From the NCBI GenBank assembly GCA_004556985.1, contig SFFC01000019.1, forward strand, positions 1 through 27,951: a stretch of 27,951 bases of DNA. Direction: 5' to 3'. The notes under the pieces are model-generated. The model had not been told where the DNA came from and made no database searches. It saw only the letters and a program-made list of their open reading frames with translations. The position numbers and the translations under genes were made by a program. Below are positions 14,109 through 21,983 of the stretch, one piece after another; position 1 is the first letter of the stretch, and each line of letters opens with the position of its first letter. The DNA comes from Clostridiales bacterium (GTDB lineage Bacteria > Bacillota > Clostridia > Christensenellales > Aristaeellaceae).

Positions 14109-15626
14109 ATGTTTGGCAAACGCAATCTTTTGGCCGTGCTGCTGGCTGTGGCGCTGGTCTTTACCGCCGCTGCGGCGCTGGCTCAGGTCGAGGGCGCCAT
14201 GTCCGATCTGCCGGACGTGTACACCCATGCGACGGACGTCACCTCCAAGGAGGTTCTGACGGGCGACCAGTTTGAGGCCGCCATGCAGTTCCTCGTGGAT
14301 TCCTCCCACTACTGGTACATCAACCGCGGCACGCCGTATTACGGCAACTATACCAAGTACCCGGAGACCGGCTTTGACACCGAGTGGCGCTCCCCGGTCA
14401 ACGGCCGCGGCTATCGCGGGCCGTACTACGATCCGCTGACCCGCTCCGTCAACTGGCTGACGACCAACCCGAACGGCTCCATCAACAGCTCGGTCGGCTC
14501 CTACTGGGCCTGCATCGCGCCCAACACCGATCTGGTGATCGAGAACAACGAGTGCCAGGGCTACGAGAAGTCGGACAAGTATCAGATGATCTGCGTCATG
14601 TCCCCGGGCCAGACCGTCGACAACTTTATCCGCAACGGCCGCGGCTCCCTGTACATCGATGCGTCCCTGGTCAACGAGTACGACGTGGAGGCCGCGTGGG
14701 AGTACCGCAACATCCTGATGGTGGAGGTCGAGCTGGACCACTACGTCCCGCGCTTCTGCTCCCCGGAGGAGTACTACAACGGCGAGATCCCGACCACGTC
14801 CAGCTGGCTGCTGGCGGGCCGCTGGGCCATGCTCGAGGGCTGGGACGGCGCTGAGGGGCACAACACCTTCCTCTCCATCCCGCAGTTCTGGGGCTGCGCG
14901 ACCGGCGATGCCGCCGCGCTGAACCTGACCACCGACGAGGAGCGCGCCGCGTATCTGGAGCTGTGCAACAGCGATCCGGCCGTCATCGAGGCCTGCACCG
15001 GCGTGTGCTACTACATGCATTTCAACGTGCTCCAGGTCATCAACAACAAGCAGGAGCTCGGCTTTGACTTCGAGCAGGCGAGCGGCAAGGTCAACGCGAT
15101 CGACAAGGATCACGACGGCATGCTCGACGTCGACGAGAACGGCGAGGTCATCGCGCTGAACATGCAGGCTGCGATGCTGCCCAGCTGGGCCTACCGCCTG
15201 AACCAGAACCTCGACTGGTGGATTGCCGGCAATGGCGATCTGATCAACTCCGAGGGCCGCAAGCTGATCGGCGCGAAGGCCGACGGCACCTACATCCTCG
15301 AGGGCGAGGAGATCCCGGAGGGCGCCTATGTGGAGGACGCCAACGCTGCCTTCCTGGAGAGCATCGAGCTGGCGGACAACCAGAAGGCCGCCTATGCCAA
15401 GGGCAACAACGGCATGGTCTTCGTGCGCGTGACCCTGGACGGCGACACCATCACGGCTGTGGAGGTCGTCTCCCACAACGAGACGGCGGGCCTGGCCGAC
15501 GGCGCGCTGGCGGAGGTTCCGGCGGCGATTGTCGCGGCGAACTCTACGGACGTGGATACCGTCTCCGGCGCGACCAACACCAGCAAGGCGATCATTGAGG
15601 CCGTGAAGCTGGCCATCGCGAAGTAA
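14109..15626 (+). CDS. Exported protein with unknown N-terminal domain and C-terminal FMN-binding domain
   Basis: 505 residues. A Sec signal peptide (1-25, cleavage near ALA-Q) is followed by a large domain (about 30-325) that is not recognised. It is rich in Tyr and Trp and has eight Cys (135, 149, 162, 217, 263, 286, 296, 300) but no CxxCH heme site. Residues 332-346 form a DxDxDG calcium-loop motif, DKDHDGMLDVDENGE. From about 425 there is an FMN_bind domain with VRVTLDGDTITAVEVVSHNE and the flavinylation motif SGATNTS (486-492, predicted FMN-Thr T489). ApbE, encoded about 5 kb upstream, could modify it. ATG 14109 lies 8 bases from GGAAGGAG; the in-frame ATG at 14091 has no such site. The strong promoter and terminator suggest an abundant single product. 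An extracytosolic redox enzyme is a reasonable guess. Confidence 0.8.
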   Translation: MFGKRNLLAVLLAVALVFTAAAALAQVEGAMSDLPDVYTHATDVTSKEVLTGDQFEAAMQFLVDSSHYWYINRGTPYYGNYTKYPETGFDTEWRSPVNGRGYRGPYYDPLTRSVNWLTTNPNGSINSSVGSYWACIAPNTDLVIENNECQGYEKSDKYQMICVMSPGQTVDNFIRNGRGSLYIDASLVNEYDVEAAWEYRNILMVEVELDHYVPRFCSPEEYYNGEIPTTSSWLLAGRWAMLEGWDGAEGHNTFLSIPQFWGCATGDAAALNLTTDEERAAYLELCNSDPAVIEACTGVCYYMHFNVLQVINNKQELGFDFEQASGKVNAIDKDHDGMLDVDENGEVIALNMQAAMLPSWAYRLNQNLDWWIAGNGDLINSEGRKLIGAKADGTYILEGEEIPEGAYVEDANAAFLESIELADNQKAAYAKGNNGMVFVRVTLDGDTITAVEVVSHNETAGLADGALAEVPAAIVAANSTDVDTVSGATNTSKAIIEAVKLAIAK

Positions 15627-15672
15627 TCCAAAAAAGCCGCTGCGAGCGGGCTTCGGCAAAAAAACAAGAGCA

Positions 15673-15709
15673 GGGAGCCCGGGGAGAAAATCTCCCCGGG
15701 CTCCCTTTT
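15673..15709 (+). terminator. Strong terminator after the FMN-domain protein
   Basis: Perfect 15-base arms (15673-15687, 15691-15705) with core GGGAGCCCGGGGAGA and an AAA loop, followed by TTTT. Confidence 0.92.
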
Positions 15710-15821
15710 GTCGCGCTCCGGCGCGAAAAAGGGAATACCCAAACGCGCGAAAATGAGATACAATAGCAAAAAAAGGAAGCCGGTATGCGAAAGGCCGGCG
15801 TTGAATCGGGAGGAATCAGGA

Positions 15822-16724
15822 GTGATCGGTTCAGTTGCCTTTGCGGGCCTCGGTTCGGTCGGGGCCATCTATGCGCAGCTTGCGTCGCGGCAGAAGGATG
15901 TGCCCTGCTTTGCCGTCGTCCGGGAGACGGAATCCTTCGGGCGGCAGCCCGTGAGCGTCAACGGCGAGCGGCTGGATATTCCGCTGCGCACGCCGGAGCA
16001 GGTGCATGCCGCGGCGGATCTGATTCTCATCGCAGTCAAGTGGCATGCGCTGGCGGACGCCCTGGAGCAGATTGCGCCGGCCGTGGGGCCGGGCACGGTC
16101 ATCCTGTCGCTGCTCAACGGCATCAGCTCGGAGCAGGTGATCGCCCGGCGCTTTCCTCAGGCGAGCGTGCTCTACGCCTTCGGCTCCGGCATCGACGCCA
16201 ACCGCGTTGGGCGGGCTGTGCGGATGAACCGCCGCGGCAGGATCGTCTTCGGGCCTCGGACGGAGGGACAGGAGGCGGACACGGCGGCTGTGCAGGCCTA
16301 CTTTGAGCGCGCCGGCATTCCCCATGAGGTTTCCTGCGAGATGCAGCGCGAGCTGTGGTGGAAGCTGATGGTCAACGTGGGCATGAACCAGGTGAGCGCG
16401 GTTATGGACCTGAATTTCGGCGACTTCCGGCGCAGCGAGGAGGCCCTGTGCAGGATGCGCCGGGCGCAGCGCGAGGTGATCGCCGTGGCCAACGCGCAGG
16501 GAATCGCCATGGACGAGCGGGACATCGGGCGATGGGAGCGCCAGCTTGCGGGGCTTTCCGCCGACGGCCTGTCCTCCACGCTGCAGGATGTGCGCGCGCA
16601 CCGCAAGACGGAGGTGGAGCTGTATGGCGGGGAGATCTGCCGCCTGGGCGAGATACTCGGCGTCCCCACGCCGGTCAACGCGGAGCTGCTGCGCAGAATC
16701 CGGGAGATCGAGGCGTCGTTTTGA
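15822..16724 (+). CDS. Ketopantoate reductase-family 2-oxoacid reductase
   Basis: 300 residues. The NADP-binding motif AGLGSVGAIYA (residues 6-16) opens the protein. The conserved lysine is in AVKWHAL near 70, followed by LLNGISSEQVI and, in the helical half, WWKLMVNVGMNQVSAV near 182 and KTEVELYGGEI near 265. These fit the PanE/ApbA family, which reduces ketopantoate to pantoate or acts on other branched 2-oxo acids. GTG 15822 is preceded by GGGAGG at 8 bases and starts the nucleotide-binding strand; the upstream extension of the frame has no support. Nothing for pantothenate synthesis is nearby. The gene instead precedes a sugar-acid-type operon in the same direction, with no terminator between, so it may act there. 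A weak TACAAT (15759-15764) is its only candidate promoter. Confidence 0.85.
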   Translation: MIGSVAFAGLGSVGAIYAQLASRQKDVPCFAVVRETESFGRQPVSVNGERLDIPLRTPEQVHAAADLILIAVKWHALADALEQIAPAVGPGTVILSLLNGISSEQVIARRFPQASVLYAFGSGIDANRVGRAVRMNRRGRIVFGPRTEGQEADTAAVQAYFERAGIPHEVSCEMQRELWWKLMVNVGMNQVSAVMDLNFGDFRRSEEALCRMRRAQREVIAVANAQGIAMDERDIGRWERQLAGLSADGLSSTLQDVRAHRKTEVELYGGEICRLGEILGVPTPVNAELLRRIREIEASF

Positions 16725-16730
16725 CCGGAG

Positions 16731-16790
16731 AATGTCGACAGAAAAATAAATCAGTCGACATTTAAATAAAATTGTTGACAATTTTGAAGG
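16731..16790 (+). repeat. Three 20-bp-phased operator repeats for the GntR regulator
   Basis: TGTCGACA (16733-16740), AGTCGACA (16753-16760) and TGTTGACA (16773-16780) are exactly 20 bases apart, about two helical turns, each followed by AT-rich sequence. The third is the core of an 18-bp near-perfect palindrome, AAAATTGT-TG-ACAATTTT (16768-16785), fitting the TNGTnnnACNA type of site bound by FadR-group regulators. It overlaps the -35 of the operon promoter. Confidence 0.7.
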
Positions 16791-16803
16791 GCGCGTGTAT
16801 ACT
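16775..16803 (+). promoter_or_regulatory. Promoter of the gntR-TRAP-kinase-aldolase operon
   Basis: Consensus TTGACA (16775-16780), 17-base spacer, TATACT (16798-16803). The -35 lies inside the third operator repeat, so binding there should repress. Confidence 0.88.
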
Positions 16804-16850
16804 GTTCTCAAAAGACGGGGACAGGGCGCGCGTTGGATGGAGGGAAACAC

Positions 16851-17522
16851 GTGACTCAAAAGAGAGCGACGCGCCTGGTCACCCCGGACCGTATTCAGGA
16901 ACAGCTGCGCAAGGGGATTATCCTGGGTCAGTACCGTCAGGGAGACAAAATCGTTGAAAGCGATCTGGCGGAGAGCTTCGGCGCAAGCCGCGGCTCCGTG
17001 CGCAGCGCCTTGCAGGCGCTCGAGGGCGAGGGCATGATCCGCATGCTGCCCAACGGACGCAAGGAGGTCGTAGGCTTTACCCAAAAGGAAGCCCGTGACA
17101 TGTATGAGCTGCGCTGGATGATCGAAAACCGCGCGGTCGAAATCACGATGGAGCGAAAAACCCTGATGTTCACGCCGCTTTTGACGGTGCTCAAGCGCAT
17201 TGAGCAATGCACGGAGCAGATGGACGCGCAGACGGACTGGTACGATCTGGATCTGCAGTTCCACCGGGCGCTGGTGCAGGCGGCGGACAGCGCGCCGCTG
17301 CTCAAGGCGTGGGAAATCAGCATGCCGACGATGTACGCCCTGCTGGAGCTCAATACCAGCATCGACTACAGAGAGCGCTACATTGCGGAATTCCTGCCCA
17401 AGCATCGCCGCCTTTCCGAGCTCATCATCCGGGGCGACAGGGAGATCTTCGCGCTGCTCAAGGAGCACATCATGGATGCCAACGCGATATCCGAGCATGT
17501 CATGGAGCATTTCAATCCGTAA
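16851..17522 (+). CDS. GntR-family regulator, FadR/FCD type
   Basis: A 223-residue DNA-binding repressor. The winged helix-turn-helix covers about 10-75: IQEQLRKGIILGQYRQGDKI, SDLAESFGASRGSVRSALQ and EGEGMIRMLPNG. The C-terminal all-helical FCD ligand domain has the metal-binding set D134, H138, H185 and H206 (DLDLQFHRAL, FLPKHRRLSEL, LLKEH), used by the family to bind organic-acid ligands. GTG 16851 lies 6 bases from GGAGGG; a TTG at 16833 is in frame but upstream of that site. It is the first gene of the operon, 39 bases before dctP, behind a promoter overlapped by three repeats. It therefore probably represses itself and the transport/catabolism genes until the substrate is present. Confidence 0.9.
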   Translation: MTQKRATRLVTPDRIQEQLRKGIILGQYRQGDKIVESDLAESFGASRGSVRSALQALEGEGMIRMLPNGRKEVVGFTQKEARDMYELRWMIENRAVEITMERKTLMFTPLLTVLKRIEQCTEQMDAQTDWYDLDLQFHRALVQAADSAPLLKAWEISMPTMYALLELNTSIDYRERYIAEFLPKHRRLSELIIRGDREIFALLKEHIMDANAISEHVMEHFNP

Positions 17523-17561
17523 TAAAGGCCGCCTGTGCCTTGAAAAGGAAGGAGATCTACC

Positions 17562-18524
17562 ATGAAGAAAATCGTCACCCTGTGCCTGGCGCTGGTGCTG
17601 CTGCTGAGCTGCAGCTCTGCGCTCGCCGCCAAGAAGTTCACCTTCTCCCACGTCTTTGCGACGGATCACCCGGTTCACGTCGCGCTGACGGAAGCCAACG
17701 AGATGCTCAAGGAGCTCTCCGGCGGAGAGATGGAGCTTGAGATCTTCCCGAACGGAACCTTTGCGACCTACAACGACGCCATCACCGCCGTGCAGATGGG
17801 CGGTCTTGACTTCGCCTGCCTGGACAGCGCGGCCGACTGGCTGACCAAGGCCGGCGTCCTGCTGGGACCCTACGTCTTCCGCAGCTATGAGCATTTTGAA
17901 AATTTCAAGCAGGCGGACTTCTACGACGACCTGAAGGCCGAAATCGGCGAGGCGGTCGGCGTGCATCAGTTTGACCACTACAACTTTGGTTTCCGCCACC
18001 TGACGGCGAACAAGGAAATCCGCAACCTCGAGGACTTCAAGGGCCTCGTCCTGCGCTGCGTGGATTTCCCGCCCTACAGCGAGCTGCAGAAGATCTTTGA
18101 CGTCAACATCACCGCGATCCCGATCGGCGACGTGTACATGGCGCTGCAGACCGGCGTGGCGGACTGCGAGGAGAACCCGGTGACCCAGATCGTCACCATG
18201 AAGTTCTACGAGGTGCAGAAGTACCTGATGATGACCGGGCACATGCTGGCCGTTTCCGGCACCGTCATGAACCTGGACACCTGGAACAGCCTGACGCCCG
18301 AGGAGCAGGACATCCTCGAGCAGGTCTTCACCTTTGAGGCGAACCGCATCGACGAGCTCGTTCAGCAGAACGAGGAGGCGCTCATCGCCCAGTGCGAGGA
18401 GAACGGCATGACCGTGATCCGCGACATCGACACCACGCAGTACCAGGAGCGCGTACCGATCGTGCTGGAGAGCTATCCGGAGTGGGTCGAGCTCTACAAT
18501 CAGATTCAGGCGCTGGAGGGCTGA
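17562..18524 (+). CDS. dctP: TRAP transporter substrate-binding protein (DctP family)
   Basis: A 320-residue exported protein with a signal peptide (1-22, cleavage near ALA-A; an internal SC is a poor lipobox). DctP features are FSHVFATDHPVH near 28, LEIFPNGTF near 59, then LVLRCVDFP with the carboxylate-binding Arg (R165) and TGVADCEENPV, the usual G-x-x-D-G-x-E-N-P loop with Cys in place of Gly. The Arg indicates an organic-acid or sugar-acid ligand. The ribosome site GGAAGGAG precedes ATG 17562. It is followed by a 265-base gap with a terminator before the membrane subunits, a layout that would keep the binding protein in excess. Confidence 0.93.
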   Translation: MKKIVTLCLALVLLLSCSSALAAKKFTFSHVFATDHPVHVALTEANEMLKELSGGEMELEIFPNGTFATYNDAITAVQMGGLDFACLDSAADWLTKAGVLLGPYVFRSYEHFENFKQADFYDDLKAEIGEAVGVHQFDHYNFGFRHLTANKEIRNLEDFKGLVLRCVDFPPYSELQKIFDVNITAIPIGDVYMALQTGVADCEENPVTQIVTMKFYEVQKYLMMTGHMLAVSGTVMNLDTWNSLTPEEQDILEQVFTFEANRIDELVQQNEEALIAQCEENGMTVIRDIDTTQYQERVPIVLESYPEWVELYNQIQALEG

Positions 18525-18567
18525 GCAGAGCTTCACGGCGCACAGGACCTTCATGTCGGAGCGGAGT

Positions 18568-18676
18568 GGGGGCGAAAGCCCCCTTCCCCTTCGGCCGCCT
18601 TCAGGCGCAGGGAGGTCTTTTTCTGTAAATCCGCCCGACGCGTTTCGGCCCCCGGACGCAGAGCGGTGGGATTTAC
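18568..18676 (+). repeat. Hairpin-rich spacer between dctP and dctQ
   Basis: A GGGGGC-GAAA-GCCCCC hairpin with a GNRA tetraloop (18568-18583) is followed by an inverted repeat GTAAATCC/GGATTTAC (18625-18632, 18669-18676) that encloses a smaller GCGT/ACGC stem. These may protect the dctP mRNA 3' end. An open frame runs through this stretch into dctQ but has no ribosome site. Confidence 0.55.
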
Positions 18677-18697
18677 GGGGCTTCGTCGGTGGTAAGG

Positions 18698-18719
18698 CCG
18701 GCATCATGCCGGTTTTCTT
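18698..18719 (+). terminator. Intra-operon terminator upstream of dctQ
   Basis: A short stem CCGGC/GCCGG with loop ATCAT (18698-18712), then TTTTCTTT. Partial termination here would lower expression of the membrane subunits and enzymes relative to DctP. Confidence 0.6.
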
Positions 18720-18789
18720 TTATCCGTTTTGCCTGACAAAGCGCCTCCAACGGGGCGAAAGGCATGTGCTTCACGGGAGGAAAAAAACG

Positions 18790-19299
18790 ATGGAATCCGT
18801 TCGCCGCGTGACCAACGCTGTCAGCCGGGCGCTGCAGAAAGCGGAGATGCTTGTGGGCTGCGTGTGTCTGGCGCTCATGCTGGGCTTGATGCTCTTTAAC
18901 GCGATTGCGCGTTATCTGTTCGATTTCCCTGTGGTCTGGTCCGACGAGATGAACAACTTCTTCTTTATCTGGCTGGGCTTCATGGCCTGTGCGTACATCA
19001 TGGGGCAGGACGGCCACATGCGCGTCACCGGCCTTGTGGGCCTGCTGCCCCGGCGGGCGCAGTATGTCATCCGGACGGTCATGAACGTGATCATGATCGT
19101 CATGCTCCTGTACTACATCCCCGGCTTCATCCGGCTGATGGGGCGCGTGACCTTCTCGGGCCTGCTGCGCATTCCGCTCAAGTACGTCTACGCGATTCTG
19201 CCGGTCTCCTTTGGCCTGATGAGCTTCCACGTGCTCAACAACATCGTCAACGACACCTGCGAAGAGATCGCCGCCAGCCGCGGCGGAAGGGAGGCATGA
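18790..19299 (+). CDS. dctQ: TRAP transporter small permease subunit (DctQ)
   Basis: 169 residues with four predicted membrane helices: about 22-42, 55-75 around FFFIWLGFMACAYIMGQDGH, 93-113 and 133-150. NAIARYLFDFPVVWSDEMNNF and the following GQDGHMRV are typical of DctQ. It pairs with the large subunit DctM to form the membrane part of the transporter. ATG 18790 lies 9 bases from GGGAGG; the 79 in-frame codons upstream lie in a hairpin-rich spacer and are not counted. The stop overlaps a non-favoured ATG of dctM, so the two are probably translationally coupled. Confidence 0.9.
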   Translation: MESVRRVTNAVSRALQKAEMLVGCVCLALMLGLMLFNAIARYLFDFPVVWSDEMNNFFFIWLGFMACAYIMGQDGHMRVTGLVGLLPRRAQYVIRTVMNVIMIVMLLYYIPGFIRLMGRVTFSGLLRIPLKYVYAILPVSFGLMSFHVLNNIVNDTCEEIAASRGGREA

Positions 19300-19301
19300 G
19301 C

Positions 19302-20591
19302 ATGAGTCTGGCCATCTTCCTGATTTCCTTTGCCCTCCTCTTCCTGCTGGGCATGCCGATTGCGGCGTCGATGCTCACCTCGTCCCTGATCTACTGCGTG
19401 ATGAACAACATCAACCTGGCGATGATGGGCACGCAGATGTTCACGGGCCTCAACAACTTCGCGCTGATCGCGATTCCGATGTTCATCCTCTGCGCCGAGG
19501 TGATGAACCGGACGTCCGTCTCGGACAGGATCTTCCGGTTCTGCAACGACCTGGTCGGATATATCCCCGGCGGCATGGGCCACGTCAACTGCGCGACCTC
19601 GATCATCTTCGCCGGCATGAGCGGCTCCGCCGTGGCGGACGCGGGCGGCATCGGCCACCTGAGCTACCGGGCGATGGTCGACGAGGGCTTTGACAAGGAA
19701 TTCTCCGCCGCGGTGACGATCGCCTCCTCGACCGTCGGCCCGATCATCCCGCCGAGCATTCCGGCGGTCGTCTACGCGATGGTCGCCAACGTCTCCGTGG
19801 GCAAGCTGCTGATGGCGGGCGTCGTGCCGGGCGTTTTGATGGGCCTGACGATGATGGCCTTCTGCTATCTGATCTCCCTGCGGCGGGGCTATCCGTGCCG
19901 CAAGTGGGCCGGCTGGCGCGTCTACCTGCGCGACCTGCTCTTCAGCTTCCTGCATTCCGTGCTGCCGATGCTCACGCCGGTCATCCTGCTGGGCGGCATC
20001 TACATGGGCGCCGTGACGACGACGGAGGCCTCGGCCCTCGCCGTGCTCTATGCGCTGTTCCTGGGCATTGTGCTGTACAGGACGATGAACCTGAAGGACT
20101 TCATCTCGAGCCTCAAGAACGTGTTTGTCGCCTGCGGCTCCGTGCTGCTGGTGATCCCGGCGGCGAAGGTCTTCTCCTTTGTCATGACGAAGGAGAACCT
20201 GCAGACGGCGATTTACAACCTGATCATCGGCTTTGCGGGCGACAGCTCGGTCATCATCATCGGCTGCATTATGCTGCTGTTCCTCGCGCTGGGCTGCCTG
20301 TCTGATCCGAACGTCAACATCATGGTCTTTGTGCCGATGGTGCTGCCGCTGATCGCCAAGGCGGGGCTGGATCCCATTCATGCGGGCATCATCATCATCA
20401 TCAACGCGATGATCGGCAACATCACGCCGCCGGTGGGCGTCGTGCTGATGACGACCTGCTCGCTGGAAAAGCTGAAAATCGAGGCCGTCTGCAAGGAGCT
20501 CTGGCCGTGGATTGTGCTGCTGTTCGGGTTCCTGGTCTTCCTGATCGCCTGCCCGCAGGTGGTCATGTTCCTGCCGAACCTGATCGGCTGA
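19302..20591 (+). CDS. dctM: TRAP transporter large permease subunit (DctM)
   Basis: A 429-residue membrane protein with about 12 helices, the Na+-coupled channel of the transporter. DctM motifs are AIPMFILCAEVMNRT near 60, GGMGHVNCATSIIFAGMSGSA near 89, STVGPIIPPSIPAV near 143, then ALGCLSDPNVNIMVFVPMVLPL and IGNITPPVGVVL in the second half. The ATG at 19296 overlaps the dctQ stop but is one base from the ribosome site GGGAGG. ATG 19302 has normal spacing and is chosen. Confidence 0.92.
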   Translation: MSLAIFLISFALLFLLGMPIAASMLTSSLIYCVMNNINLAMMGTQMFTGLNNFALIAIPMFILCAEVMNRTSVSDRIFRFCNDLVGYIPGGMGHVNCATSIIFAGMSGSAVADAGGIGHLSYRAMVDEGFDKEFSAAVTIASSTVGPIIPPSIPAVVYAMVANVSVGKLLMAGVVPGVLMGLTMMAFCYLISLRRGYPCRKWAGWRVYLRDLLFSFLHSVLPMLTPVILLGGIYMGAVTTTEASALAVLYALFLGIVLYRTMNLKDFISSLKNVFVACGSVLLVIPAAKVFSFVMTKENLQTAIYNLIIGFAGDSSVIIIGCIMLLFLALGCLSDPNVNIMVFVPMVLPLIAKAGLDPIHAGIIIIINAMIGNITPPVGVVLMTTCSLEKLKIEAVCKELWPWIVLLFGFLVFLIACPQVVMFLPNLIG

Positions 20592-20603
20592 TTGGAGGAT
20601 TCT

Positions 20604-21983
20604 ATGGTATACATCGCAATCGACATCGGATCGACGTATATCAAATCATCTCTGCTCGATCCGGACAGCGGAATCATCAGCGAAAGAAACCGCGCCGAGG
20701 TCGCGCCCAGAATCCGCCAGGAGAATTCCCTGCGCTTTGAGGTCGAGATGGACGCGATCCTGACGGCCGTTCGCGCCATTCTGGACGGCTATACGGCGCA
20801 AAGAAGGGACATTGCGGGCATACTGCTTTCCACGCAGATGCACGGCTTTGTCTACAGCGACCCGGCCTGCCCGGAGGAAAGGTACATCTCCTGGCAGGAC
20901 GCCCGCTGCCTGGAGGCGGCGGATGCCTCGGGCAGGACGGTGCTCGATCTGCTGGGCGAGCGCATCACGCTGGAGGAAATGCGCCCGACGGGCGTCTACC
21001 TCAAGCCGGCGCTGGGCCTTTGCAACCTCTATGCGCTGATCAGGGAGCGCGGGGGTGTGCCTACCCCCGGGGCGAAGCTGTATACGCTGGGCTCCTATCT
21101 GATCGAGAAGCTGACGGGGCGCAACATCTGCCACATCACCAACGCAGCGCCCATCGGGCTGGCGGATGTTGTAAACGGCCGCTGGCATCGCCCGCTGATC
21201 GAGAAGCTCGGTTTTTCGGGCATCCGCTTCCCGGAGATTGCAACGCAGATGGAGATCTGCGGCTATTACGAGGCGGACGGGCAGCACATCGCTGTCTACC
21301 CGGACGTGGGCGACGTGCAGGCGAGCGTATGCGGCAGCGGCGCCGTCACGGGCGACGTCGCGGTCAACATGGGCACGGCGGGCCAGGTCGTCATGCTGCA
21401 CGAGACGGCGCGCATCGGGCGGGGAGACCCGCGCTATTACGAGATCCGCCCATATTTCAACGGGGTATACTGCCACACGATCTCCCGCATGCCGAGCGGG
21501 CGCAATCTCGACGTGCTCGCGGAGCTGGTGCGCCAGATCGGCAGCCGCGTCTTCGGGCAGGAGATCAGCCTGGCGGAGGTCTGGCGGCGGCTGGGCAGCT
21601 GCGGCGAGAATGCGGACAGCCAGGGGCTGAGCGTGGATACTAGCTTTTACGAGACCCCGGAGCATCTGGCGGACGGCGCCATCACGCACATCCATCGGGC
21701 GAATCTGACGCTTGAAAACCTGTTCTCGGCGGCCTATGCGGATCTGGGCCGCGTGTACGCCGGGTATATTCACATGATGGAGGAGGCCGTCGGGCAGAAG
21801 GCGAAGCGGCTGGTCTTCTGCGGCGGCGCGGTTCGCGCCAATCCGATGATCCGCCGGGCGATTGAGGAGGCCGTCGGAATCAAGGGCGTGCTTTCCGTTT
21901 CGGGGGACGAGGTACACGAGGGCCTGATGAAGATCGCCTGTGAAATTGAACGCGCGAAAGCGGAGGGGGAGAAGCAGCTGTGA
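20604..21983 (+). CDS. FGGY-family carbohydrate kinase
   Basis: 459 residues of the FGGY sugar kinase fold. The N-terminal phosphate loop is AIDIGSTYIKSSLLD (5-19), followed by LLSTQMHGFVYSD near 76 and ERYISWQDAR near 92. In the second domain are AVNMGTAGQVV near 255 and the adenosine-site LVFCGGAVRANPMI near 410. The TQMHG and WQDAR motifs are closest to sedoheptulokinase- and xylulokinase-type members, but substrate cannot be settled. ATG 20604 has GGAGG 5 bases upstream; a TTG 12 bases earlier is in frame but precedes the ribosome site. It follows dctM by 12 bases and overlaps the aldolase start by 4 bases. It probably phosphorylates the imported sugar or sugar acid, or a derivative, before aldol cleavage. 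Confidence 0.85.
   Translation: MVYIAIDIGSTYIKSSLLDPDSGIISERNRAEVAPRIRQENSLRFEVEMDAILTAVRAILDGYTAQRRDIAGILLSTQMHGFVYSDPACPEERYISWQDARCLEAADASGRTVLDLLGERITLEEMRPTGVYLKPALGLCNLYALIRERGGVPTPGAKLYTLGSYLIEKLTGRNICHITNAAPIGLADVVNGRWHRPLIEKLGFSGIRFPEIATQMEICGYYEADGQHIAVYPDVGDVQASVCGSGAVTGDVAVNMGTAGQVVMLHETARIGRGDPRYYEIRPYFNGVYCHTISRMPSGRNLDVLAELVRQIGSRVFGQEISLAEVWRRLGSCGENADSQGLSVDTSFYETPEHLADGAITHIHRANLTLENLFSAAYADLGRVYAGYIHMMEEAVGQKAKRLVFCGGAVRANPMIRRAIEEAVGIKGVLSVSGDEVHEGLMKIACEIERAKAEGEKQL

Noticed and set aside
14106..15659. 517-codon minus-strand frame opposite the FMN-domain protein
   Set aside because: The plus strand has a signal peptide, FMN_bind motif, promoter and ribosome site. The opposite frame has none of these.
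15831..18707. 958-codon minus-strand frame
   Set aside because: It spans antisense across three clear plus-strand genes and a promoter region, with no coherent domains.
18553..18789. N-terminal extension of dctQ by 79 codons
   Set aside because: It lies in a hairpin and terminator region, lacks a ribosome site, and DctQ proteins begin near the ATG at 18790.
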